The notes under the pieces: generated by a model
Database searches by the model: none
What the model was told of the DNA's origin: nothing
What the model saw: the letters and a program-made list of their open reading frames with translations, nothing else
Assembly (NCBI GenBank): GCA_963644855.1
Contig: CAVIQL010000012.1
Coordinates: 1 to 64,000 of the forward strand
DNA from: UBA6398 sp963644855
GTDB lineage: Bacteria; Bacteroidota; Bacteroidia; Bacteroidales; Bacteroidaceae
Direction of reading: 5' to 3'
Length of the DNA stretch: 64,000 nt
Made by a program: the position numbers and the translations under genes
Shown here: positions 48,023-56,507 of the stretch, piece by piece
Layout of the letters: every line of letters starts with the position of its first letter
How positions within the stretch are numbered: the stretch's first letter is position 1

Positions 48023-49996
48023 ATGAAATACAGAATTCCAACTATACTCGCTCTGCTGTCGCTTATCGTCTCGCCGCTTTCGGCACAAAACACCAACGAA
48101 AACCTTTCGTGGGATATTTATCCCGACACTTGGGTGGGAACAGACGGCGCAGGGCGTATACAGCCTACGCAAAGCGAAGCGGGAAAGTTGAAAACCGACA
48201 AAACGAGAGACGTGGGTATGTTTTATATTACCTGGCACACGCAAAACAATCACGCTGGCACGCCACCGTATAAAGGAGATATAACTAAAATTCTCAAGAA
48301 AGATCCTTCTGCGCGCCTTGACGGGACAAACAAAATATGGCAGGAGCACGGCGGATACTTTCATTGGGGAGAACCTGAATTGGGTTATTTTCTTTCTGCC
48401 GACCCTTATGTTATTCGCCACGACTTGTCGGCACTTGCCGATGCGGGGGTAGATGTTCTTATTCTCGATGTAACAAATTCCGTAAGATACTGGGACGAAT
48501 GGGAACAAATGTTCAAAATAATGGCAGAGATGAAAAACGGCGGACAAAAAGTGCCCAAGTTTTGTTTTTGGGTGTTTAATGGTGTGCCTATATACTGTGC
48601 GCAGGAAATTTTTGAGCGCATTTATCGCCCCGGCCGTTACAAAGATTTGTGGTATTATCGCGACGGGAAACCTTTGTTCTTATATAATGTAGATCCGACA
48701 TTTGATGCTGTGAGTGCAAAGCCGGCTAAATTCCAAAACTTTCTCTATGATGCCGATGCGGTAACCAATACTGCCAATCCGCATTATGGCGATAGTGTTT
48801 ACACCAAACAATTTATTTCGTATTATCCGCAATACATTCTTGATTTCTTCACTCTTCGTAGCATGTGGTGGGGATATTATAAATGGAATGGCAAACGTCT
48901 TGTGGGCACAGAGGATTATTGGACGTTCGGTCTTGATCTCGGTGATAAACAAGTGCAGGAACTTTCGCCCCGCGAACGTGCTTCGCGCCACAATGGAGAA
49001 ATTGAAGAACTTTCTGTTACTCCTGCGCAACACCCCGTCTCGCTTATCGGAAAATCCTGGCGACAACAGACAGGAGAACCCCAATTCGACCAATATGATT
49101 TGCCCGTTCCAACATACGTTCCTGAATTTGGAAAGAAAATGGAGCGCCCCACGGCATACGGCATATACTTCCAGGATCGTTGGGACGAGGCTTTGAGTGT
49201 TGACCCTTCGTTTATATATCTCAACGATTGGAACGAGTGGACGGCAGGTAAGTTCATGCAAGACCCAGCAGTAACTTTCATGCGTCGTCCGGGTACAAAT
49301 TATTTTTTTGTTGACCAATACAACGAAGAATTCAACCGTACTATCGGACCGATGAAGGGCGGCTTTTCCGACAACTATTATATGCAGATGGCGGCAAACA
49401 TTCGAAAATATAAAGGCGTGCGTCCCATTCCGCATAACCACGGATATTTTACGTCTTGGGATAATGAAAAAACAGAATATCGCGATACAAAAGGCGATAT
49501 AGCCCATAGAGATTGGGACGGATATACGGGATTGCACTACGTAGATACGCTCGGACGAAACGATATTGTGCTTACGAAAGTAGGAATAACAAAGAAAAAC
49601 GTACTGTTTCGCGTATCTGCTGCCGACAATCTCACTAAGCCGCAACCCGAAGGCTGGATGTTGTTGTTCCTGGATTCTGACAAGAACAGTAGGACTGGCT
49701 GGAACGGGTATGATTTTATGGTTTCTGATGGAAAACTCTTGAAATGTATTGGCGTGAATGCTGACAGCACAGCACAATGGAAGGAAATCGCTAAAATAGA
49801 AACCCGTGTAGATGGTAAAGACTATTATGTTAGCATACCGCGAAAGCATATCGGAGCAAAGGGCAACAACATAACGTTTGATTTCAAATGGGCAGACAAC
49901 CCCGCAGATATGAAATCACCCATCGGACTTGCGCTCGGAGGCGATACAGCTCCCAATCGCCGCTTCAACTATCGCTATATCTGGAGTAACAAATAG
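48023..49996 (+). CDS. GH71/GH99-like secreted glycosidase
   Basis: This 657-residue protein has a signal peptide (cleavage near LSA-QNT). The GH71/99-like TIM barrel covers about 50-460: VGMFYITWHTQNN, DLSALADAGVDVLILDVTN, FWVFNGVP, WYYRDGKPLFLYN, YLNDWNEWTAGKFM. GEPELGYF and ADPYVIRHDL are also typical. Family GH99 cleaves alpha-mannosides by an endo mechanism, but the 71/99-like group is poorly characterised and catalytic residues cannot be fixed here. The C-terminal 150 residues form a sandwich of carbohydrate-binding type (WMLLFLDSDKNSRTGWNGYD). A -7 TATATTTG at 47947-47954 lies 68 bases upstream. Confidence 0.83.
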   Translation: MKYRIPTILALLSLIVSPLSAQNTNENLSWDIYPDTWVGTDGAGRIQPTQSEAGKLKTDKTRDVGMFYITWHTQNNHAGTPPYKGDITKILKKDPSARLDGTNKIWQEHGGYFHWGEPELGYFLSADPYVIRHDLSALADAGVDVLILDVTNSVRYWDEWEQMFKIMAEMKNGGQKVPKFCFWVFNGVPIYCAQEIFERIYRPGRYKDLWYYRDGKPLFLYNVDPTFDAVSAKPAKFQNFLYDADAVTNTANPHYGDSVYTKQFISYYPQYILDFFTLRSMWWGYYKWNGKRLVGTEDYWTFGLDLGDKQVQELSPRERASRHNGEIEELSVTPAQHPVSLIGKSWRQQTGEPQFDQYDLPVPTYVPEFGKKMERPTAYGIYFQDRWDEALSVDPSFIYLNDWNEWTAGKFMQDPAVTFMRRPGTNYFFVDQYNEEFNRTIGPMKGGFSDNYYMQMAANIRKYKGVRPIPHNHGYFTSWDNEKTEYRDTKGDIAHRDWDGYTGLHYVDTLGRNDIVLTKVGITKKNVLFRVSAADNLTKPQPEGWMLLFLDSDKNSRTGWNGYDFMVSDGKLLKCIGVNADSTAQWKEIAKIETRVDGKDYYVSIPRKHIGAKGNNITFDFKWADNPADMKSPIGLALGGDTAPNRRFNYRYIWSNK

Positions 49997-50020
49997 AGAA
50001 TTAGAGTAATAATACGAAAC

Positions 50021-50058
50021 AAAAACATTGCTGTCAGTTTAGATGGCAATGTTTTTTT
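50021..50058 (+). terminator. Terminator of the GH71/99-like gene
   Basis: AAAAACATTGC (50021-50031) pairs with GCAATGTTTTT (50046-50056), followed by further T residues. Confidence 0.85.
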
Positions 50059-50096
50059 ATTATGTGGAAAATCACGTACTTTTACTCCCCAAAACA

Positions 50097-50170
50097 ATGT
50101 CAGACATTATTTGAAAAAGGTGCCTTATTATTTAAAAAATATCAGACATTGTTTTTGCAATATCCTATCA
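50097..50170. repeat. Phased-box array I (four positions, one decayed)
   Basis: Centres are at 50102 (ATGTC-A-GACAT), 50123 (decayed GGTGCCTTAT), 50144 (ATATC-A-GACAT) and 50165 (ATATC-C-TATCA), 21 bp apart, with linkers TATTTGAAAA and TATTTAAAAA. The central box has decayed while spacing is kept. It lies 400 bases upstream of rpsL; between them I see only the promoter at 50460-50490 and a possible -7 box TATATTTG at 50195-50202. Confidence 0.72.
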
Positions 50171-50459
50171 TTGTTGCGACACGAGGCAAACGCATATATT
50201 TGATAGAGAAAAGTCGCGCAATTTTTCGCATTAAAGGCATTTGAAAAGGCAATCAGTGATTTTTGTAGTTAAATAAACTTCAAAAACAACCAAAAGAGTT
50301 AAAAAAGTATAAAACAAAGGTCGGTGAAAAGCGGTAGTTGTTGCTTATGTTTTTGGTAACACGCTGAATATCTTTTATTTGTGATAATTTGTAATGTTAG
50401 TGCTTTGATATAAAAGACGAGAATACTTGGATTCTTGACGTGTTAACCGCCTGACTCTC

Positions 50460-50490
50460 TTTGTAAATAGCAGAAATATTTGTAACTTTG
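50460..50490 (+). promoter_or_regulatory. Promoter of the str-S10-spc ribosomal operon
   Basis: TTTG (50460-50463), an exact 19-bp spacer, then TAACTTTG (50483-50490). The leader to rpsL is about 80 bases and A-rich, with no Shine-Dalgarno sequence. Confidence 0.8.
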
Positions 50491-50574
50491 CAGCCCGAAA
50501 AGGTGTATTATGCGCCGTTGAGAAATATAGAAAAAAGAAAGAATATAATATATAAGTAATTAAAAAACAGTAAA

Positions 50575-50955
50575 ATGCCTACTATTCAACAATTGGTAAG
50601 AAAAGGCAGAAAGGTTTTGGTGGATAAGAGTAAATCGCCTGCCCTTGATTCATGCCCTCAAAGGCGTGGTGTGTGTGTGCGTGTTTATACCACTACTCCT
50701 AAAAAACCTAATTCTGCGATGCGCAAGGTTGCGCGTGTACGTTTGACCAACTCTAAGGAAGTTAACTCCTATATACCAGGAGAGGGTCATAATCTTCAGG
50801 AACATAGCATCGTTTTGGTGCGTGGTGGTCGTGTGAAAGACCTTCCGGGTGTTCGTTATCACATCGTGCGTGGTACTCTTGATACTGCGGGTGTTGCAAA
50901 TCGTACACAGCGTCGTTCCAAGTACGGAGCTAAGAGACCTAAAGCGTCTAAGTAA
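50575..50955 (+). CDS. rpsL: 30S ribosomal protein S12
   Basis: This 126-residue S12 lies in the 30S decoding centre. TTTPKKPNSAMRKVARVRL holds the lysine (Lys43) at which streptomycin resistance changes usually occur, here wild type. GGRVKDLPGVRYHIVRG holds the second such lysine, also wild type. First gene of the ribosomal super-operon, followed by a 115-base gap with a hairpin before rpsG. Confidence 0.97.
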   Translation: MPTIQQLVRKGRKVLVDKSKSPALDSCPQRRGVCVRVYTTTPKKPNSAMRKVARVRLTNSKEVNSYIPGEGHNLQEHSIVLVRGGRVKDLPGVRYHIVRGTLDTAGVANRTQRRSKYGAKRPKASK

Positions 50956-51014
50956 GTAAAATCATTTGGTTTGCGAGGAAGCAAAATAAGAAAAGGTTGA
51001 GTAAATGTCCCAGC

Positions 51015-51047
51015 GGGGATATTGAAGACAAGAATATTAGCAGCCCC
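51015..51047 (+). promoter_or_regulatory. Hairpin in the rpsL-rpsG gap, possible S7 autoregulatory site
   Basis: GGGG (51015-51018) and ATATT (51019-51023) pair with AATAT (51033-51037) and CCCC (51044-51047), leaving a one-sided TAGCAG bulge. E. coli S7 represses translation by binding the same intergenic region; the shape here suggests a similar site. Confidence 0.4.
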
Positions 51048-51070
51048 AAATCAATTATCGCTAAAACAAA

Positions 51071-51547
51071 ATGAGAAAAGCAAAACCAAAGAAACGTGTG
51101 ATCCTTCCGGATCCAGTTTACGGAGACCAAAAAGTTTCCAAGTTTGTTAATCATCTTATGTATGATGGCAAAAAGAATACTTCTTATAAGATATTCTATG
51201 CTGCCCTTGATATCGTAAGTGAGAAGAATAAGGACGCTGAGAAGTCGGCTCTTGAAGTTTGGAAATCAGCTCTTGACAAGATTACTCCTCTTGTAGAGGT
51301 TAAGTCGCGTCGTATTGGCGGTGCTACTTTCCAGGTGCCTACCGAAATTCGTCCCGACCGTAAGGAATCGGTTTCGATGAAAAACATGATCAACTTTGCT
51401 CGTAAACGTAGTGGAAAGTCTATGGCAGAGAAGCTTGCTGCTGAGATTATGGATGCTTATAACGAGCAGGGCGGCGCTTATAAACGTAAAGAGGATATGC
51501 ACCGTATGGCTGAGGCTAACCGTGCGTTCGCACATTTCAGATTCTAA
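51071..51547 (+). CDS. rpsG: 30S ribosomal protein S7
   Basis: This 158-residue protein has KRVILPDPVYGDQKVSKFVN, the conserved start, and VEVKSRRIGGATFQVPTEI, the 16S-binding loop. It organises the 30S head and is an assembly initiator. It starts 115 bases after rpsL, an unusually long gap in this operon, and ends 18 bases before fusA. Confidence 0.97.
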   Translation: MRKAKPKKRVILPDPVYGDQKVSKFVNHLMYDGKKNTSYKIFYAALDIVSEKNKDAEKSALEVWKSALDKITPLVEVKSRRIGGATFQVPTEIRPDRKESVSMKNMINFARKRSGKSMAEKLAAEIMDAYNEQGGAYKRKEDMHRMAEANRAFAHFRF

Positions 51548-51565
51548 AAAAGGGAAATATAACAG

Positions 51566-53686
51566 ATGGCTAAAGTAGATTTAAATCTTACGCGTAACAT
51601 CGGTATCATGGCTCACATTGATGCCGGTAAAACAACTACTTCTGAACGTATTCTCTTTTATACTGGTAAAACCCATAAAATCGGTGAAGTGCACGAAGGT
51701 GCTGCAACGATGGACTGGATGGAGGAAGAGCAGGAAAGAGGTATTACAATTACTTCTGCTGCTACTACTACGTATTGGAATTGGAATGATAAGACTTTTA
51801 AGATAAACCTCATTGACACTCCGGGGCACGTTGACTTTACCGCAGAGGTAGAACGTTCCTTGCGTGTACTCGATGGCGCTGTAGCAACATATTGCGCAGT
51901 GGGTGGCGTGCAGCCGCAGAGTGAAACTGTTTGGCGTCAGGCTGACAAGTATAACGTTCCTCGTATTGCCTTCGTAAACAAGATGGACCGTTCGGGTGCA
52001 GATTTCTTTGAGGTTGTAAGCCAAATGAAGAGTATTCTGCACGCAAATCCTTGCGTTGTAGCAATACCTATCGGTGCTGAAGAAAATTTTAAAGGCGTTG
52101 TAGATCTTATCCAGATGAAAGCTATCATTTGGAATGACGAAACCCAGGGTGCAGAGTTTGAAGTAGAGGATATCCCTTCTGAACTTCAGGCAGAAGCACA
52201 GGAATGGCACGATAAAATGGTTGAGCAGGCTGCAGAATGCGATGATGCTTTGATGGAGAAATTCTTCGAAGATCCTTCAACTATTTCTAAGGAAGAAATT
52301 ATTGCAGCTATTCGTAAGGGAACAATTTCTCAGAAGCTTACCCCGATGACTTGTGGTTCTGCATTCAAGAACAAGGGTGTTCAAACACTGCTTGATTATG
52401 TTTGTATGTTCCTTCCGTCTCCGGTTGATACTCCAAATATTGTTGGTACAAATCCAAGCACGGGCGAAGAAGAAGATCGTCGTCCTTCAGAAGATGAACA
52501 CACTTCTGCTCTTGCATTCAAGATTGCAACCGACCCGTATGTAGGTCGTCTTACATTCTTCCGTGTTTATTCCGGTAAAATTTCTGCAGGTTCTTATGTA
52601 TACAATGTTCGTTCTGGTAAGAAAGAGCGTATCTCTCGTCTTTTCCAGATGAATTCAAATAAGCAGAATCCTGTAGATGTTATTGGTGCTGGTGATATCG
52701 GTGCTGGTGTTGGTTTCAAAGATATCCGTACTGGTGATACTCTCGCAGATGAAGATGCACCTATCGTACTTGAATCAATGGATTTCCCCGATCCTGTGAT
52801 TGGTATTGCTGTAGAACCTAAGACGCAGAAAGATCTTGACAAACTTTCTAATGGCCTTTCAAAACTTGCAGAAGAAGATCCTACATTTACAGTTCATACA
52901 GACGAGCAGAGCGGTCAGACTATTATTTCTGGTATGGGTGAGCTTCACCTTGATATTATCATCGAACGTCTTCGTCGTGAATTCGGTGTAGAATGTAACC
53001 AAGGTAAGCCGCAGGTTAACTACAAAGAGGCTATCACTAAGACAGTCAACCTTCGTGAGGTTTACAAGAAACAGACTGGTGGTCGTGGTAAGTTCGCTGA
53101 TATTATTGTTAATGTTGGTCCTCTTGATCCTGATTTCAAGGATGGCAATCTTCAGTTTGTAAACAAAGTTACTGGCGGTAACATTCCTAAGGAATTCATT
53201 CCTTCTGTTCAGAAAGGTTTTGAATCTGCAATGAAGAATGGTGTACTTGGTGGCTATCCTATGGTTGGTCTTAAGGTTGAACTTCTTGATGGTTCATTCC
53301 ACCCTGTAGACTCTGACCAGTTGTCTTTCGAAGTTGCAGCTATTAGCGCATACAAAAACGCTTGTGCAAAAGCTAAACCAGTACTCATGGAGCCTATAAT
53401 GCGCCTTGAGGTTGTTTGTCCCGAAGAAAATATGGGCGATGTGATTGGCGACTTGAACAAAAGACGTGGTCAAGTAGAGGGTATGGATACTAATCGTAGT
53501 GGCGGTCGTATCGTTAAGGCTTTGGTTCCTTTGGCAGAGACTTTCGGCTATGTAACAGCTCTTCGTACCATTACTTCTGGTCGTGCGACTTCGTCAATGC
53601 AATATGATCATCATGCAGCAGTTTCTACTTCAATCGCAGAGAAAGTGCTTGAGGAAATAAAAGGACATACAGAACTACTTAAGTAA
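51566..53686 (+). CDS. fusA: Elongation factor G
   Basis: This 706-residue GTPase has GIMAHIDAGKTTTSERILFY (G1), ERGITITSAATT (G2), DTPGHVDFT (G3), NKMDR (G4) and then domains II to V, with FGVECNQGKPQVNYKEAI in domain IV and GYVTALRTITSGRATSSM near the end (in parts). It drives translocation. It is normal in length. Codon choice from here on shifts to the T-ending, highly expressed set. EF-Tu is not next to it, a usual Bacteroidota arrangement. Confidence 0.97.
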   Translation: MAKVDLNLTRNIGIMAHIDAGKTTTSERILFYTGKTHKIGEVHEGAATMDWMEEEQERGITITSAATTTYWNWNDKTFKINLIDTPGHVDFTAEVERSLRVLDGAVATYCAVGGVQPQSETVWRQADKYNVPRIAFVNKMDRSGADFFEVVSQMKSILHANPCVVAIPIGAEENFKGVVDLIQMKAIIWNDETQGAEFEVEDIPSELQAEAQEWHDKMVEQAAECDDALMEKFFEDPSTISKEEIIAAIRKGTISQKLTPMTCGSAFKNKGVQTLLDYVCMFLPSPVDTPNIVGTNPSTGEEEDRRPSEDEHTSALAFKIATDPYVGRLTFFRVYSGKISAGSYVYNVRSGKKERISRLFQMNSNKQNPVDVIGAGDIGAGVGFKDIRTGDTLADEDAPIVLESMDFPDPVIGIAVEPKTQKDLDKLSNGLSKLAEEDPTFTVHTDEQSGQTIISGMGELHLDIIIERLRREFGVECNQGKPQVNYKEAITKTVNLREVYKKQTGGRGKFADIIVNVGPLDPDFKDGNLQFVNKVTGGNIPKEFIPSVQKGFESAMKNGVLGGYPMVGLKVELLDGSFHPVDSDQLSFEVAAISAYKNACAKAKPVLMEPIMRLEVVCPEENMGDVIGDLNKRRGQVEGMDTNRSGGRIVKALVPLAETFGYVTALRTITSGRATSSMQYDHHAAVSTSIAEKVLEEIKGHTELLK

Positions 53687-53699
53687 TAAAACTCCGGGA

Positions 53700-53733
53700 G
53701 GACGAGGGTAACGAATGACTCTTAAACTCGTCC
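53700..53733 (+). promoter_or_regulatory. Hairpin between fusA and rpsJ
   Basis: GGACGAG (53700-53706) pairs with CTCGTCC (53727-53733) around a 20-base loop, in the 72-base gap before rpsJ. There is no T tract, so it is more likely a processing or regulatory element at the str/S10 junction than a terminator. Confidence 0.35.
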
Positions 53734-53758
53734 GAATGGTGTAAATGTAATAAATACA

Positions 53759-54064
53759 ATGAGTCAAAAAATTAGAATTAAACTAAAGTCTTACGATTAT
53801 TCGTTAGTAGAAAAGTCTGCAGAGAAAATCGTAAAAACCGTAAAGGCTACTGGTGCAATTGTGAGCGGTCCTATTCCACTTCCTACTCATAAGCGCATCA
53901 TAACGGTAAATCGCAGTACTTTCGTAAATAAGAAAGCACGCGAACAGTTTGAACTTTCGAGCTACAAGCGTCTTATCGATATCTATAGCTCAACGTCAAA
54001 AACCGTAGATGCTTTGATGAAACTTGAATTGCCTTGCGGTGTAGAGGTTGAAATTAAAGTATAG
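53759..54064 (+). CDS. rpsJ: 30S ribosomal protein S10
   Basis: This 101-residue S10 has KIRIKLKSYDYSLVEKSAEKIV at the start, GPIPLPTHKRIITVNRS, and SSTSKTVDALMKLELPCGVEVEIKV at the end (in parts). It is a 30S head protein and, with NusB, a transcription antitermination factor. It opens the S10 part of the operon. Confidence 0.96.
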   Translation: MSQKIRIKLKSYDYSLVEKSAEKIVKTVKATGAIVSGPIPLPTHKRIITVNRSTFVNKKAREQFELSSYKRLIDIYSSTSKTVDALMKLELPCGVEVEIKV

Positions 54065-54103
54065 TAATTACAACATAATAAATCACTCAAATAAATTACT
54101 GAA

Positions 54104-54721
54104 ATGCCAGGATTATTAGGAAAGAAAATCGGAATGACATCCGTTTTCAGTGCTGAGGGCAAAAATGTGCCATGCACTGTTATCGAAGCTGGCCCTTGTG
54201 TGGTAACGCAAGTAAAGAGTGTGGAGAAGGACGGCTATGCAGCTGTTCAACTCGGTTTCCAGGAGGCTAAGGAAAAGAATACAACTAAGCCGATGGAAGG
54301 ACACTTTAAGAAAGCGGGTACCACTCCCAAGCGCCACTTGGCCGAGTTCACTGATTTTGATAAGGAGTTGAATTTAGGCGACATTGTTACTGTAGACGTA
54401 TTTTCGGATGTGAATTACGTTAACGTAACTGGCACGTCTAAAGGACATGGCTTCCAAGGTGTAGTTAAGAGACATGGCTTCGGCGGTGTTGGCCAGACTA
54501 CTCACGGTCAAGATGACCGTTTGAGAAAACCAGGTTCTATTGGTGCCTGCTCTTATCCTGCAAAAGTGTTCAAAGGTATGCGCATGGGTGGCCATATGGG
54601 CAACGAGCGTGTAACTACACACAATTTGCAAATACTTAAAGTTATTCCTGAGAGCAACCTCTTGCTGATAAAAGGTTCTGTTCCCGGATGCAAAGGTTCA
54701 CTCTTAATTCTCAAGAAATAA
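54104..54721 (+). CDS. rplC: 50S ribosomal protein L3
   Basis: This 205-residue L3 has LLGKKIGMTSVFSAEGK, then GTSKGHGFQGVVKRHGF and GSIGACSYPAKVFKGMRMGGHMG, the loop that reaches towards the peptidyl transferase centre. It initiates 50S assembly. The stop overlaps the rplD start by one base (TAATG). Confidence 0.96.
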   Translation: MPGLLGKKIGMTSVFSAEGKNVPCTVIEAGPCVVTQVKSVEKDGYAAVQLGFQEAKEKNTTKPMEGHFKKAGTTPKRHLAEFTDFDKELNLGDIVTVDVFSDVNYVNVTGTSKGHGFQGVVKRHGFGGVGQTTHGQDDRLRKPGSIGACSYPAKVFKGMRMGGHMGNERVTTHNLQILKVIPESNLLLIKGSVPGCKGSLLILKK

Positions 54722-55359
54722 TGGAACTAAGCGTATATAATATAAAAGGAGAAGATACTGGTCGTAAAGTAATACTTGACGATAGTATTTATGGTATCGA
54801 ACCTAACGATCACGCTATTTATCTTGCTGTGAAGCAGTATATGGCAAATCGTCGTCAAGGTACAGCCAAATCGAAGGAAAGAAGCGAGATAAGTGGTTCT
54901 ACACGTAAACTCGGACGTCAGAAAGGTGGTGGTGGAGCTCGTCGTGGTGATATTAACTCTCCGTTGTTGGTAGGTGGAGCACGTGTGTTTGGTCCTAAAC
55001 CTCGCGATTATGGCTTTAAACTTAATAAGAAAGTAAAGGCTCTTGCTCGCCGTTCTGCTCTCAGCTATAAGGCTAAGGAGAATTCGATAATTGTTGTTGA
55101 AGATTTTACATTTGATACTCCTAAAACGAAAAGTTATATAGAAATGCTCAATAATCTGAAGGTTGCCGATAAGAAATCTCTTGTTGTTCTTCCTGATGTT
55201 GATCGAAATGTATATCTTTCGGGACGTAATCTTCAAGATACGAAGGTGGCTATTGCTAAAACCTTAAACACATACATCGTTCTTGATGCTGGCGTCTTGC
55301 TCATCACGGAGAAGAGCGTTAAGGAAATCAATGACGCATTTAACAACAAGGAGGCTTGA
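54721..55359 (+). CDS. rplD: 50S ribosomal protein L4
   Basis: The start at 54721 (MELSVYNIKGEDTGRKV) overlaps the rplC stop; 212 residues. STRKLGRQKGGGGARRGDI is the long loop that lines the exit tunnel, and GPKPRDYGFKLNKKVKALA follows. In many bacteria L4 also represses its own operon; no clear S10-type leader is visible here. The last codons contain AAGGAGG, seven bases before the rplW start. Confidence 0.96.
   Translation: MELSVYNIKGEDTGRKVILDDSIYGIEPNDHAIYLAVKQYMANRRQGTAKSKERSEISGSTRKLGRQKGGGGARRGDINSPLLVGGARVFGPKPRDYGFKLNKKVKALARRSALSYKAKENSIIVVEDFTFDTPKTKSYIEMLNNLKVADKKSLVVLPDVDRNVYLSGRNLQDTKVAIAKTLNTYIVLDAGVLLITEKSVKEINDAFNNKEA
55348..55354 (+). promoter_or_regulatory. Shine-Dalgarno-like AAGGAGG before rplW
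   Basis: AAGGAGG lies seven bases before the rplW ATG, inside the rplD end (codons AAG GAG). Such sequences are rare in this window, so it may be chance from coding or a true site. Confidence 0.4.
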
Positions 55360-55361
55360 TC

Positions 55362-55652
55362 ATGAGATTTATAATTCGTCCGCTGGTCACCGAGAAAATG
55401 AATCGTTTGACCGATACAGAAAAGAAATATGGCTTCATTGTAAGCCCTCAGGCAAACAAAATGCAAATCAAGGCAGAAATAGAAGACCTATATAATGTGA
55501 ATGTTGTAGGCATAAGCACAATGCGCTATGCTGGCAAGAACAAGAGTCGTTACACGCGCTCTGGATTTACAAAAGGTCGTACCAATGCCTATAAAAAAGC
55601 TGTCGTAACATTGAAAGACGGCGATACAATCGATTTTTACAGCAACATTTGA
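55362..55652 (+). CDS. rplW: 50S ribosomal protein L23
   Basis: The start at 55362 (MRFIIRPLVTEKMNRLTD) gives 96 residues; a TTG two codons upstream is less likely. RYGFIV-type KYGFIVSPQANKMQIKAEIE and VGISTMRYAGKNKSRY are typical. It sits at the tunnel exit and binds the signal recognition particle and trigger factor. It starts two bases after the rplD stop. Confidence 0.95.
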   Translation: MRFIIRPLVTEKMNRLTDTEKKYGFIVSPQANKMQIKAEIEDLYNVNVVGISTMRYAGKNKSRYTRSGFTKGRTNAYKKAVVTLKDGDTIDFYSNI

Positions 55653-55658
55653 TAAGAT

Positions 55659-56489
55659 ATGGCAGTACGTAAAATTAAACCTACTACACCAGGTCAGAGA
55701 CATAAAATTATTGGTACGTTCGAAGAAATTACTGCATCCGTACCAGAAAAATCTCTCGTTTACGGCAAACGCTCTACAGGCGGTCGTAATAATGTAGGCA
55801 AAATGACGGTGCGTTATCGTGGCGGTGGCCATAAACGTAAACTCCGTCTTGTTGATTTTCAAAGAGAGAAAGATGGTGTACCCGCAGTGGTAAAAACAAT
55901 CGAATACGATCCCAATCGTTCGGCTCGTATAGCATTGCTCTTCTATGCTGACGGTGAAAAACGTTATATCATTGCCCCTAATGGACTTAAAGTAGGAGCG
56001 ACAGTTATGTCGGGCGCACAAGCTGCTCCAGAAGTGGGAAATGCACTTCCTCTCCAAAATATTCCTGTTGGTACAGTGATTCACAACATTGAACTTCGTC
56101 CCGGTCAGGGCGCAAGACTTGTACGTTCTGCAGGTAATTTCGCACAGCTTACTTCTCGTGAAGGTCGCTATTGCGTTATCAAATTACCTTCGGGTGAAAC
56201 TCGTCAAATTCTTAGTGCTTGTAAGGCTACTGTCGGTAGCGTTGGTAATTCCGATCATGCTCTTGAAAGTTCAGGAAAAGCTGGTCGTAGCCGTTGGCTT
56301 GGTCGCCGTCCTCACAACCGTGGTGTCGTTATGAACCCTGTAGATCACCCAATGGGTGGTGGTGAAGGCCGTCAATCAGGAGGTCATCCTCGTTCAAGAA
56401 ATGGTTTGTATGCTAAGGGTCTTAAGACAAGAGCTCCGAAGAAAGCATCAAACAAATATATCATTGAGAGAGCAAACGCTAAGAAATAA
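55659..56489 (+). CDS. rplB: 50S ribosomal protein L2
   Basis: This 276-residue L2 has MAVRKIKPTTPGQRHKI, GRNNVGKMTVRYRGGGHKR, IVHNIELRPGQGA-type VIHNIELRPGQGARLVRSAG, and NPVDHPMGGGEGRQSGGHPR, which holds the conserved His of the peptidyl transferase region. It binds 23S rRNA domain IV. It lies six bases after rplW. Confidence 0.97.
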   Translation: MAVRKIKPTTPGQRHKIIGTFEEITASVPEKSLVYGKRSTGGRNNVGKMTVRYRGGGHKRKLRLVDFQREKDGVPAVVKTIEYDPNRSARIALLFYADGEKRYIIAPNGLKVGATVMSGAQAAPEVGNALPLQNIPVGTVIHNIELRPGQGARLVRSAGNFAQLTSREGRYCVIKLPSGETRQILSACKATVGSVGNSDHALESSGKAGRSRWLGRRPHNRGVVMNPVDHPMGGGEGRQSGGHPRSRNGLYAKGLKTRAPKKASNKYIIERANAKK

Positions 56490-56507
56490 CTGTAAAGAGA
56501 GTAAATT

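Noticed and set aside
50062..50244. 60-codon reading frame before rpsL
   Set aside because: It lies on array I and on A/T-rich leader DNA; no domain or start signal.
51566..53686. The T-rich codon use from fusA onwards as a sign of transfer
   Set aside because: It coincides with the ribosomal genes and fits codon choice for high expression; gene order is the normal one.
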